40,720 nucleotides of DNA from the NCBI GenBank assembly GCA_003133665.1, contig PKYK01000055.1:1-40720 (forward strand), read 5' to 3'. Source of the DNA: Acidimicrobiaceae bacterium (GTDB taxonomy: Bacteria > Actinomycetota > Acidimicrobiia > Acidimicrobiales > RAAP-2). The translations under genes were made by a program, and so were the position numbers. This document shows positions 24,400-32,861 of this stretch, in pieces. The notes beneath the pieces are model-generated. The model worked only from the letters and a program-made list of their open reading frames with translations, was not told the DNA's origin and made no database searches. How positions within the stretch are numbered: position 1 is the stretch's first letter; every line of letters starts with the position of its first letter.

Positions 24400-24894
24400 T
24401 CAGGACGATGGCCACGACATAGACATTCGTCGCATCTCAGTCTCGAACCCTTCGGCCTCAAAGAAACGGTGTGCATCGACATTGAATTCCCAGGTGGTCA
24501 GCAGAATCCGGCGAGCCGAGACATGATCCGCCAGTTCTCGAACGGCGTTGAAGAGTTCGTGGCCGACGCCACGGCGTCGCTGTGACGGCGCTACGCCGAT
24601 CTGTTCGACGTAGAGCGTTGTCTGCGCCCAGCCCAGCGGTGAATCTGGCCTCACCTGAACCTCGGCCACGACGAAGCCCAGCGCGACGTCATCCTGCTCG
24701 ACGATGAAGATCGTGACCGCCGGGTCCATCAATTGATTTCGGTACATCTCTGCGGCAGCGATCTCGTTGACTGGCTTGAACCAGTCGGGTCGCTCCCGGT
24801 GGTGTATCTGTTGGATGCTCGTGCCGAGACTCATGATCACTGCTGCATCGTCGACACTGGCCCTTCGAACGTTTATGATCCCGTCTCCATCCAA
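24400..24894 (-). CDS. GNAT-family N-acetyltransferase
   Basis: A 164-residue GNAT enzyme that would acetylate an amine using acetyl-CoA. The start appears to be TTG 24894 (MDGDGIINVRRASVDDAAVI). The acetyl-CoA-binding motif A is YVEQIGVAPSQRRRGVGHEL, with the Q/RxxGxG/A loop as RRRGVG. The end ARRILLTTWEFNVDAHRFFE and GFETEMRRMSM is typical of the family. No ribosome binding site is obvious. It lies between the IS5 and IS605-type elements, apparently a bystander gene. The acceptor is unknown. Confidence 0.88.
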   Translation of the reverse strand: MDGDGIINVRRASVDDAAVIMSLGTSIQQIHHRERPDWFKPVNEIAAAEMYRNQLMDPAVTIFIVEQDDVALGFVVAEVQVRPDSPLGWAQTTLYVEQIGVAPSQRRRGVGHELFNAVRELADHVSARRILLTTWEFNVDAHRFFEAEGFETEMRRMSMSWPSS

Positions 24895-24970
24895 GAAGAG
24901 TTCGCGTCAGGGGTTGACGCCGACGTCCACTGGTCACAGCATTGGCGCGGTCGATTTTGTAGCTCACCCA

Positions 24971-25015
24971 CCCAGTATCGTCTCGCCGCGTGTCACAGGC
25001 ACATCCAATACTGGG
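24971..25015 (+). repeat. Left-end inverted repeat of IS605-type element
   Basis: CCCAGTAT (24971-24978) and ATACTGGG (25008-25015) form a perfect 8-bp stem with a 29-nt loop just upstream of tnpB. Subterminal hairpins are the recognition structures of IS200/IS605 transposons. It also overlaps the most upstream possible tnpB start (GTG 24990), which argues for a later start. Confidence 0.45.
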
Positions 25016-25079
25016 CGAAGTGGCCTCACGTCCGACTACTTCGATTATCTCACCCACCGGTCAGGTGCTCTCGCGTGCC

Positions 25080-26416
25080 GTGACGTTCCAGTTCGCCCTT
25101 GACCCAAACGCGCACCAGCAAATCCTCTTCGCCAAGTGCGCGGGCGCCCGCCGCTACACCGTGAACCACCACCTTGCTCGGGTCAAGGCCAATCTGGACG
25201 CCAGATCGACCGAGCGAGAAGTTCTCTCGGAAAGCGGTGATCCGTGCGAACCATCAACCCCTTCGCTGTCCTGGGCAGCCTTCTCCTTCATCAATGAATT
25301 CAACGCATGGAAGAACGGAGAATCCGAGGACTCACTGCTCAACGATGACGGGACTCGGGGCCTTGCCTGGCGCCACGAACTACCCGGCGACGTCTTCGAG
25401 TGCGCTTCAGTGGACGCGGCCCGGTCCCTCGAGAACTTCTCTGCGTCGCGACGCGGCGAGCGCAGTGGAACGCCCGTCGGGTTTCCCCGCTTCCAGGCCA
25501 AGGGGAAAGTGACACCGAGCTTCCGGTTGCGCAACCGCGCAACGTCAGGTCAGGTTCCCTCGAGCCAGCCCATCCGCTTCACCGACCCCGCGCACCTGCG
25601 ACTGCCCAGGTTCGGACCGGTGAAGCTCTTTGGTCCCACCCGCAAGGTTCGCCGGATGATCGACGCCGGTCGCTTCCACGTGTACTCGGCCACCCTCACC
25701 CAACGCGCCGGTCGTTGGACGGTGTCGCTGACCGGCGTGGCCGCTGAACTCCACCAAGCCGAGCGCTGTCGCACCAACCGTCACGCCGTCCCCGTCGGAG
25801 TCGACCGGGGGATCACCTCCCTTGCTGTCGCTGCGGACGCGAACGGTGTTCCCTTCGAGAGCTTCGAGGGGGTGAAAACACTGAAGCAAGCGCAGCGCAC
25901 GCTCAAGGCGGCCAACCAGACCCTGGCCAGAACCACACCGGGGTCCCAGGGCCGCCAACGAGCGAGGTCCCGACTCGCGAAGACCCACAGAAAGGTCGCC
26001 AATACGCGGCGACACCTGGTCCACCAGGCCTCCAGAGCCTTGGTGGACCGAGCCCAGGTCCTCGTGATCGAGGACCTGTACGTCGCGGGGATGGTGAGGA
26101 ACCGCCACCTGGCGAGGTCTATTTCGGATGCGGCCATGGGAGAGCTGTCGCGCCAGCTCCTCTACAAGGCCAGATGGCACGGAGTGGAGGTTCGAGTAGT
26201 TGATAGGTACTTTCCGAGCTCCAAGACCTGCTCGGGCTGTGGCGGGGTCAAGAGCGACCTTGACCTGTCGACACGGACCTACTCGTGTGGGGTCTGCGGT
26301 CTGGTCATCGACCCGACCTCAACGCGGCCATCAACTTGGCCCGTTGGCGGCCCAAGGAGTCCTCAACAGTGACACTGCTGGCTCCAACTCGCACTCCGCT
26401 TCTCTCTACAGCCTGA
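25080..26416 (+). pseudogene. tnpB: TnpB (RNA-guided nuclease), frameshifted at RuvC-III
   Basis: TnpB is the omega-RNA-guided DNA nuclease of IS605-type transposons and the ancestor of Cas12. The protein starts near GTG 25080 (VTFQFALDPNAHQQILFAKC); GTG 24990 is also in frame. RuvC-I is GVDRGITSLAV, RuvC-II VLVIEDLYVAGM, and the zinc ribbon has TCSGCGG and SCGVCG. The frame then reads VIDPTSTRPSTW and stops at 26372. Shifting by one base at about 26312-26315 restores DLNAAINLARW, the canonical RuvC-III with the third catalytic Asp, and an open frame to TGA 26416. A one-base deletion therefore removes the last catalytic residue. It is inactive unless ribosomal frameshifting or a sequencing error applies. 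Confidence 0.85.
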
Positions 26417-26550
26417 TCCCACAGGGATCTGCACCGCGAAGCACGCGGGAAGAGCCGATCGTCACCCGCACAGCCATCACGGCAACGTGATGAGGGCCCT
26501 GGGTCGGAACCGAGTACTCAGACGAAACATCGTCTGGGAAGTCGGACGGT
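26415..26550 (+). ncRNA. Candidate omega RNA / right end of TnpB element
   Basis: Directly after the restored tnpB end there are four perfect hairpins in 122 bases: GATCCC-ACA-GGGATC (26415-26429), CCGCG-AAGCA-CGCGG (26434-26448), ATCACG-GCAA-CGTGAT (26476-26491, a GNRA tetraloop), and CAGACGA-AACA-TCGTCTG (26519-26536). TnpB guide RNAs are transcribed from exactly this position, from the 3' end of tnpB to the right transposon end. The guide lies in the flank beyond. The RNA start and the guide boundary cannot be set by eye. Confidence 0.6.
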
Positions 26551-27351
26551 GAGCAAGCACCACTGAGTCACACGGCCCAGTTGGTCAAGGCAAACCGGTG
26601 GGTCCAAATAGGACACACGCTGTTAGGGCGAGGCCGCTTCGGAAAAGACCCGGTGACGCCGGTACTTTCATGAATTTCTCAAATCACCGTTCTCAGGTCA
26701 GCATCGCAGGGACTAGGTACCGGTAACGAAGCGCTGCGCTCGCGAAGCATGCCCCGCACGGAGCATGCGTTCGATCGTTCAATAGCCAGGTATCCACTTT
26801 TCATGACCTCACGATTGCGAGGTGATGCCAATCTCCGAACGCCTTCCAAGGGTCTGAATAGTCCATGCTCAGGTCACTTGGGGGGCGGATCGCCATTGCT
26901 TTCTTCTTTGCTGTGAGCGGTCGTGAGTGAGAACTCAGAAGAGGGTCGAAACTAGAGTTCGCTGGACAGGGTTCATGGATCTCGCCGGCACCGCCACGCT
27001 TGATGGTCGCCGCCGGCAACCGGAGTGACTCCACCGCCGAACTCGGGGACGATGCCAATTCCCGCTTGCCCGCGCGATTTGCGGCCTCGACGTCGGGGAC
27101 ATTGCCCTTGAGCGTGTTAAGTCCGGTGCCACAGATTGGCTTGACGACCATCCCCACGATCGCGACCGAATGCCATATGATCAATCTCGAATCCGAGTCG
27201 ATCGGACTGACCGCCTGGACCATGGGTTCGTCAGCACAGTCGTAACCCCTAGTTACGATGAATCAGTGGCGATAGATTGGGGGCCGATTGTGAGACTCTC
27301 AGGGTTGACTATCGTCGAAACTAGAGAAGTGCCGAACGACTGGAGTGAGCC
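26551..27351. other. 800-base stretch without a confident gene
   Basis: The best candidate is a leftward 140-residue frame at 26801-27223 (MVQAVSPIDSDSRLIIWHSV, later PPSDLSMDYSDPWKAFGDWH). It has no recognised family or ribosome binding site. Frames on the other strand overlap it. The last 60 bases hold the leader of the heme-binding-like gene. Part of this stretch may be degraded sequence flanking the transposon. Confidence 0.35.
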
Positions 27352-27906
27352 ATGGCGAACGAATGGGGACCCCTCGAGGGGCTAATCGGAGAATGGGAAA
27401 GCGAGACCGGCGGGCTTGACACTGCGTATTCGCACTCGCAGAGCCAGGTTCTGGGCAGCCCGTATCGGGAGAAGTGCACGATGAAACCATTCGGCCCCGT
27501 CGACAACGGAAGTCAGATTCTCTATGGTCTGGACTACAAGAGCGCGATGTGGCGTGGGGACGAGGAGAATCCCTTTCACACCGAGGTCGGCTACTGGCTG
27601 TGGGACGTGGCGACCGGCGAGGTCATGAAGGGCTTCGTCGTTCCACGAGGCATCACCGTCTTGGCCGGTGGCACGGCGGTCGCCGGCGCGACCGAGTTCA
27701 CGCTCGAGGCGGCACTGGGCGGCGCTCAGTACAGCATCGGCGAGAACAAGTACTTGGCCAAGAACGCCAGCAGCTTGAGCTACAAGGCGACCATCACCAT
27801 CGGTGACGGAACGTGGTCGTACGACGAGGTCACCATGCTGAGGATGAACGAGTTCGACGAACCATTCGCCCACACTGACCACAACACGCTTCGCCGAGTG
27901 AGCTAG
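27352..27906 (+). CDS. Nitrobindin/THAP4-like beta-barrel protein
   Basis: A 184-residue protein with ATG 27352 behind GGAGTGAG. The opening WGPLEGLIGEWESETGG is the GxW signature of the FABP-like heme-binding beta-barrel family (nitrobindin, DUF1794). Alternating strands follow, such as YREKCTMKPFGPVDNGSQIL, EVGYWLWDVATGEVMKGFVV and GDGTWSYDEVTMLRM, ending HTDHNTLRRV. Family members bind heme or hydrophobic ligands in the cytosol and some detoxify peroxynitrite. The heme-ligating histidine cannot be assigned with certainty here. It stands alone between the TnpB element and a GH16 gene. Confidence 0.8.
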   Translation: MANEWGPLEGLIGEWESETGGLDTAYSHSQSQVLGSPYREKCTMKPFGPVDNGSQILYGLDYKSAMWRGDEENPFHTEVGYWLWDVATGEVMKGFVVPRGITVLAGGTAVAGATEFTLEAALGGAQYSIGENKYLAKNASSLSYKATITIGDGTWSYDEVTMLRMNEFDEPFAHTDHNTLRRVS

Positions 27907-28369
27907 TCCCCGAAGAGGCACTGGCGTCTACCCAATAGCGAAAACCCGAACTCACGAAACGCGCTCGACTCGATCGTGCCAAATTTGCACGCGGTGTTGA
28001 AACCGTCAATGACTGCATTCACCACAGACGCCATTGACCCGGATCCGTCAAGACCACCCTTGCGAGTTCACCTCTCCGGAAACGGCAGCCCCAACCGGTC
28101 TGAGTACTAACCACGATTAGCGGCGAGATCCTTGCAGATGACCAGCGTGAGTGCGTCTTGAGCCCGCGTGGCTGCGATCAAACGCGCGTGAAAGCGAGGT
28201 CGCCCGTCGCCTGCGCCGCCCAGTTTTCGCAGCCTGCGTCCGTTCGCGCCGCATCCCAGCGAGCCAGCGCCGGGCCAACGGCGCGGCGGCCATGCAACGT
28301 GGCACCGGGCGCGGGTAGAATCACCAAGTCACCTGATTCAGATTGCCAAGGAACTACTCTCACATTCGT
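27907..28369. other. Intergenic stretch with possible NTF2-like remnant
   Basis: No intact gene. On the minus strand, 28178-28363 reads GDLVILPAPGATLHGRRAV, later ENWAAQATGDLAFTRV. This resembles the middle of a SnoaL/DUF4440 NTF2-like protein but lacks start and end. It may be a relic. The rest shows nothing. Confidence 0.3.
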
Positions 28370-29239
28370 ATGAAAGTTCGCACAAACGCCGGTGTCTCAG
28401 ACTCTCCGCTCACTGAGTGGAACGGTCGGATCCTGACGATCACTGTCGTGACCGCTGGCGCGGCGATTTGTGCAGTCCTATGGTTCGCGCTAACGAGCAC
28501 CGGCATTGAGGCGTCGACGATCACGCCGAGGGCCAGTTACCCGATCGGTATTGTTGATAGTTCTCAGCCATCCGGCCAGGCGCCTCCGGGCGTACACGCG
28601 CTGGCGGGATACACGCGGAGCTACGTCAATGACTTCACGGGCACGTCACTGCCCGCCGGATGGGCCGTATTCGTCGGTGTCCCGGGCGGTGACCCCGGTG
28701 GCCAGTTCGGAGCCGCCCATGTCACGGTGGGCAGCGGCCTTCTGCAACTCAATACCTGGAAAGACCCGGCATATCACAACAAGTGGGTCACCGGCGGTCT
28801 CAGCCAATTCGGAATCGCGCGCACTTACGGCGCGTATTTCGCACGCTCCCGACTGACCGGGCCCGGTCCCAACTCGGTTGAGTTGCTCTGGCCTGCCGCG
28901 AACGTCTGGCCACCCGAGATTGACTTCAACGAGAACGGTGGTTCTGTTGCCGAAACCTCATCGACCGTACACTTCGGTCCTAGGAATCTGATTGATCAGC
29001 GCAAGGTGAACATCAACATGACCCAATGGCACACATGGGGTGTTATCTGGACACCGGCCTCGATCACTTACACCGTCGACGGGAAGGTGTGGGGAGCAAT
29101 CACATCGGCATCAGAGATCCCGCATCAGCCAATGACTCTCGACTTTGAGCAGCGGGCCATGTGCTCTTTAGGTAGGGAGTGCCCCACCGCTCCGGTGTCC
29201 ATGCATGTCGACTGGGTGGCGGAGTACATCCCGGGGTAA
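28370..29239 (+). CDS. GH16-family glucanase, membrane-anchored, paralogue 2
   Basis: A 289-residue protein from ATG 28370. A single hydrophobic segment (about residues 20-42) anchors or exports it. The GH16 domain (about 80-289) carries EIDFNE at 183-188 and the shared landmarks SYVNDFTGTSLPAGW, TYGAYFARSRLTG and MTQWHTWGVIWTPASITYTV. Unlike paralogues 1 and 3 it stops right after DWVAEYIPG and has no linker or OmpA-like tail. Likely function: hydrolysis or remodelling of a beta-1,3/1,4-glucan-type surface polysaccharide outside the membrane. The next gene downstream is the LicD-like transferase. Confidence 0.88.
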   Translation: MKVRTNAGVSDSPLTEWNGRILTITVVTAGAAICAVLWFALTSTGIEASTITPRASYPIGIVDSSQPSGQAPPGVHALAGYTRSYVNDFTGTSLPAGWAVFVGVPGGDPGGQFGAAHVTVGSGLLQLNTWKDPAYHNKWVTGGLSQFGIARTYGAYFARSRLTGPGPNSVELLWPAANVWPPEIDFNENGGSVAETSSTVHFGPRNLIDQRKVNINMTQWHTWGVIWTPASITYTVDGKVWGAITSASEIPHQPMTLDFEQRAMCSLGRECPTAPVSMHVDWVAEYIPG

Positions 29240-29614
29240 CCGGGGCCGCGGCGAGAGTAGTCCGTAGAGGGGATCACGTTCCTCGAAGTCGTGACGTCGG
29301 CAGCCAGATCGACTTCAACGTCGCGGGCATCTTGCCATCACGTAGCTGCCAGTGCCGACATTCAATTGAATTTGGGACAACTTCCTGCGTGCGTCAAGGA
29401 AGCATTGTTCATGCGATCTGCTGTTACCATCTACTGAATTATGCTCACTTCATTCTCTGAAGGACCGGCAAGACAAATTCTCTCAATCCGTGCTGGCGAA
29501 CTGCAGTGGTGACGATTACGGCGAGATGCGAACAACGTAATCAACAGTCGCCCGACAGATCCCAAGGCGCTCAACTTCTAGAAGTCACCTCGAAGGTTCT
29601 CGATAAGGCCTTTT
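29240..29614. other. Intergenic stretch
   Basis: No gene supported. The sequence becomes AT-richer near 29400-29460 (TGAATTATGCTCACTTCATT), compatible with a promoter region for the LicD-like gene, but no clear -35/-10 pair is visible. Confidence 0.35.
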
Positions 29615-30346
29615 GTGGCCCTGAGCACTGCAGTTCCCGACACCTCCGTGAGCAAAACAATCGTGACTGATTTCCTCAACCGAATGTGGTTGTTCAAGTG
29701 GGCGGTATCGAAGCGCCTGGTGCGGATACCAGGGTTCGGCCGAGCGTACGCATTCGTGAGCGACCGGTACTTCACTCGCCACTTCATTCCCGACCTGCGC
29801 CAACTGCACGACACGCTCGGGGACACCGGGTTCTCCGAACGTTACTGGATCTGGGCGGGAATGCTGCTCGGTTGGGCCCGCGAAGGGAGCTTGCTCGCTC
29901 ATGACCGTGACGCGGACTTCGCTCTGCTTCCGGTGGATCTCCCGGGGCTCATGCGGGCGGTTCCCGCACTGCGCCAAGCGGGATTCAAACCACTTCACCA
30001 GTTCCGCAACAACAAGGGTCAGGTGACCGAACTCACCTTCCGCCGACACAGCGCGAGGTTTGAGTTCTTCGTCTTCGAACCCGTGGACGGCATGCTTCGT
30101 TACAACGTTTACGGATGGCCGCCAGACCACCTCGTCGAAGTCGAAGCGCGAGTGCCTGACCAGGAGCTCGTTCCCTTCGAGTTCCTCGGTCGGACCTGGC
30201 TGCGCCACGCCGACTACGAACGAGAGCTTGAATGCATGTACGGAGACTGGCGCACTCCGCAACGCAAGTGGGACTACCTCGAAGATGACCGGGCCACGGT
30301 CAGCCGTCGACCGTGGGTCAACCCGGACACATCGTGGTCTGATTGA
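29615..30346 (+). CDS. LicD/fukutin-family phosphotransferase-like protein
   Basis: A 243-residue protein of the LicD (NTP-transferase-fold) family, which moves phosphocholine-type groups or other phospho-substituents from a CDP-activated donor to a glycan. The start is GTG 29615 with AAGG upstream; GTG 29648 is possible. The conserved front reads YWIWAGMLLGWAREGSLLAH, then DRDADFALLP, matching LicD GTLLGxxR...DDDxD with the metal-binding acids as DRDAD. The back motif MYGDWRTPQRKWDY is also typical. The next gene encodes a nucleotidyltransferase fused to a PLP enzyme, a natural donor-supplying partner for LicD. Confidence 0.85.
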   Translation: MALSTAVPDTSVSKTIVTDFLNRMWLFKWAVSKRLVRIPGFGRAYAFVSDRYFTRHFIPDLRQLHDTLGDTGFSERYWIWAGMLLGWAREGSLLAHDRDADFALLPVDLPGLMRAVPALRQAGFKPLHQFRNNKGQVTELTFRRHSARFEFFVFEPVDGMLRYNVYGWPPDHLVEVEARVPDQELVPFEFLGRTWLRHADYERELECMYGDWRTPQRKWDYLEDDRATVSRRPWVNPDTSWSD

Positions 30347-30856
30347 CACGACCCAGTGGCGGGCTGCTCAAGTTCCCAGAAGAATCAGGAGGGGTGAACT
30401 CCCGCACGGCGCATCACCACCAACTGGGGGCAAAGATCCAATTCCGTGTTGGTTCGCGAAGGAGTCGTTCACCGTTCACTCTTGGAGGCGTAGAGTCGTT
30501 CGCGAGTTGACTGCCCGGCCCCGAGTATCAAAGGTTGGCCGTCCGACACGGATGCGCCCTCCATGTCCCTGTCGTCCGCGATGGCAGTCATAACGAACCA
30601 GCGGCTGCTCCAAGGCGTACAACGCCGCTAATCGCACGGCGAACTCGAAACAACACGACGCGGAAGAGGCAAATCAATGCAGTGGGCTGCATCCGTCGCT
30701 CCTCAGCGAACCGAAGCAACGGATGTCCGCGCGAACCCCATTGCGAAAATGCTGATCCAGCACTTCAACTGAGGCCGTGTGCCCGTCAATTAACGGGAGA
30801 GCCCCCGGCACTGACGCTTCATTCTTCCTGATTGGGGTGGAAGTATCATCTGCAAA
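30347..30856. other. Intergenic stretch of about 510 bases
   Basis: No supported gene. Small frames here lack start signals and family features. It separates two same-direction genes that appear functionally linked, so the second probably has its own promoter. Confidence 0.35.
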
Positions 30857-32722
30857 GTGACAATCCTTCCAGGCTCCGAAGAACTCGCAAAGAACAACCC
30901 CTCCGCCCGCGCCGGCGAATTGCAGGCCGTGATTCTCGCGGCAGGATTCGCAAGGCGGATGCAACCCTTGTCCGACAACTGTCACAAGGCGCTGCTGTCG
31001 GTTGGCGGATCAACGATCCTCGGTCGAATCATGGACAGCCTCGAGTACGTCGGCATCCGGCGCGTTACGGTTGTGACCGGCTACCGCGCTGACGACGTCG
31101 AGCAGTTCCTCCGCGCTGGTTATCCCAACATCGATCTGCATCTGGTACATAATCCAAATTTCCGAGAGACGAACAACATAGTGTCCCTCTCTCTCGCGTT
31201 CGACAACATGATCTTTGACGCCGACGTGGTCCTCATTGAGTGCGATCTCCTCTTCGACCGATCGCTGATGGTTAGGCTTATCGACCACCCGGGCCAAAAC
31301 GTCGCATTGGTCGACCACTACCGGACCGGCATGGACGGCACGGTCGTCGCGATTCGCGACGGCTTCGTCACCGACGTCTACCCCACCGACACTCAAGGTG
31401 CTGACTTTTCCTACGCCGACAAGTTCAAGACACTTAATATCTATCGATTTGGCCGAGACTTCTGCCGTACAGCTTTTCAGCCGTTGCTGCATACCTACGC
31501 GAACGACATTGACTCCTCCTGCTACTACGAAATCGTCCTCGGAATGCTCACGAACATTCGCGCGCACCGGGTTAGTGCCGAGGTTGTCGCTGGAGAGCGT
31601 TGGGCAGAGGTCGATGACCCCAATGACCTGGCGGTAGCCTCCTTCCAGTTCGAGCCAGAGCGACGCAGCACCATCCTCGATGAGACTTTCGGAGGCCATT
31701 GGAACTTCGACATTGTCGACTTCTCCTTCATGCGCAACGCCTACTTTCCCACCGATGTCATGTTGGCGGCGATGCGACATGCACTCCCCGAGCTGATTGC
31801 GGACTATGGCTCCGCGCAGCCGATCCTGAACGAGAAACTCGGGTACTTCTTGCAGTGCGACCCGGAGCGGCTCGAGGTGCTCCACGGCGCCTCACAGGTC
31901 TTCCCGATCCTTGGCCGAGCATTCGCGGGCAAGAGCATGACGATTCCGACGGCAACCTTCGGAGAGTACTCGAGGCTCTTCCCTGACGCAGTTCTCTATC
32001 GTGATGCTCCCGGCGTCAACTGGGGTCAACTCGCGGCGAACGCTCCTGACTTCGACATCGTCGTCATCGTCAACCCCAACACGTCGACTGGCACCACCCT
32101 GTCGAGTGTTGATATTCATTCCCTTGCCCGAGCAACGCCCGATACGTTGTTCTGGGTCGACGAATCGTTCCTCGCCTTCAGCGAGCAACGATCGCTCGTC
32201 GACCTTCTCCAGGATGAACCCCTTGACAATCTCCTCGTCCTCGTCAGCCTGAGCAAGAGTCTCGGTGTTCCCGGGCTGCGGCTCGGGTACGCGTACTCCT
32301 GCAACCGCTCACTGATCGGACTGATCGGAGCGGAGATACCAATATGGAACCTCTCGACTCCAGCCGAGTTTCTCCTCGAACTCATGCTCAAGTTTCGCCC
32401 GGCGTATGAAGCCTCGCTCGAACGAACCGCGGGCGATCGGAAGTTGCTGCGGGAAGCCCTGTCGGCGCTACCCTTCGTCGACGAGGTCCCACCGAGCGGA
32501 GGGAACTTCCTGCTCATGCGGCTGAAGGGCACAGATCCGCAACTGGCTGGTCAGATTCGCGAATGGCTGCTCGCAAACTACAACATCGAGGTGAAGAACG
32601 TGACCGAGAAGTTTCCCGACCGCGCCCCACGTCTGCGGATCGCGGTACGGACCAAGATTGAGAACGATCGACTGGTCGAGGCGCTGCGACATCTTCCGGG
32701 TGACTTGCCGGCAGCCCAGTAA
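30857..32722 (+). CDS. Nucleotidyltransferase-PLP aminotransferase fusion
   Basis: A 621-residue bifunctional cytosolic enzyme from GTG 30857. Residues of about 22-260 are a LicC/PntC-like nucleotidyltransferase: AVILAAGFARRMQPLSDN with HKALL, the metal aspartate D130 in LIECDLLFD, and WAEVDDPNDL (D253/D254). Residues of about 275-615 are a fold-type I PLP enzyme of the HisC/CobD class: VIVNPNTSTGTT, FWVDESF, and SLSKSLGVPGLRLGYAY with PLP-binding Lys467. Fused cytidylyltransferase-transaminases are known for 2-aminoethylphosphonate, but with a PhnW-type transaminase. A CobD-like partner would instead suit decarboxylation of phosphoserine or phosphothreonine. The CDP-ethanolamine or CDP-aminopropanol product is inference. 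Confidence 0.85.
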   Translation: MTILPGSEELAKNNPSARAGELQAVILAAGFARRMQPLSDNCHKALLSVGGSTILGRIMDSLEYVGIRRVTVVTGYRADDVEQFLRAGYPNIDLHLVHNPNFRETNNIVSLSLAFDNMIFDADVVLIECDLLFDRSLMVRLIDHPGQNVALVDHYRTGMDGTVVAIRDGFVTDVYPTDTQGADFSYADKFKTLNIYRFGRDFCRTAFQPLLHTYANDIDSSCYYEIVLGMLTNIRAHRVSAEVVAGERWAEVDDPNDLAVASFQFEPERRSTILDETFGGHWNFDIVDFSFMRNAYFPTDVMLAAMRHALPELIADYGSAQPILNEKLGYFLQCDPERLEVLHGASQVFPILGRAFAGKSMTIPTATFGEYSRLFPDAVLYRDAPGVNWGQLAANAPDFDIVVIVNPNTSTGTTLSSVDIHSLARATPDTLFWVDESFLAFSEQRSLVDLLQDEPLDNLLVLVSLSKSLGVPGLRLGYAYSCNRSLIGLIGAEIPIWNLSTPAEFLLELMLKFRPAYEASLERTAGDRKLLREALSALPFVDEVPPSGGNFLLMRLKGTDPQLAGQIREWLLANYNIEVKNVTEKFPDRAPRLRIAVRTKIENDRLVEALRHLPGDLPAAQ

Positions 32723-32861
32723 CCACGACGTCAATCTCGGTCGGCGCCTCGGCTAGTCAGCGTGGGTCACTGTTTCGCCAGCCATGACCAACTTGAAGAA
32801 CTCGTCTCGGGCACTGTCTCCAATCACGAACGGCCACCGATTCGACTGGCACCGTTGGTGA

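Larger units (their letters stand above)
24970..26550 (+). mobile_element. IS605-type element with tnpB only
   Basis: A tnpB-only element: a left-end hairpin (24971-25015), a frameshifted tnpB, and a structured right end. No tnpA transposase lies nearby, so mobility would depend on one elsewhere. The ends are estimated from the hairpins; cleavage tetranucleotides are not identified. Confidence 0.6.
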
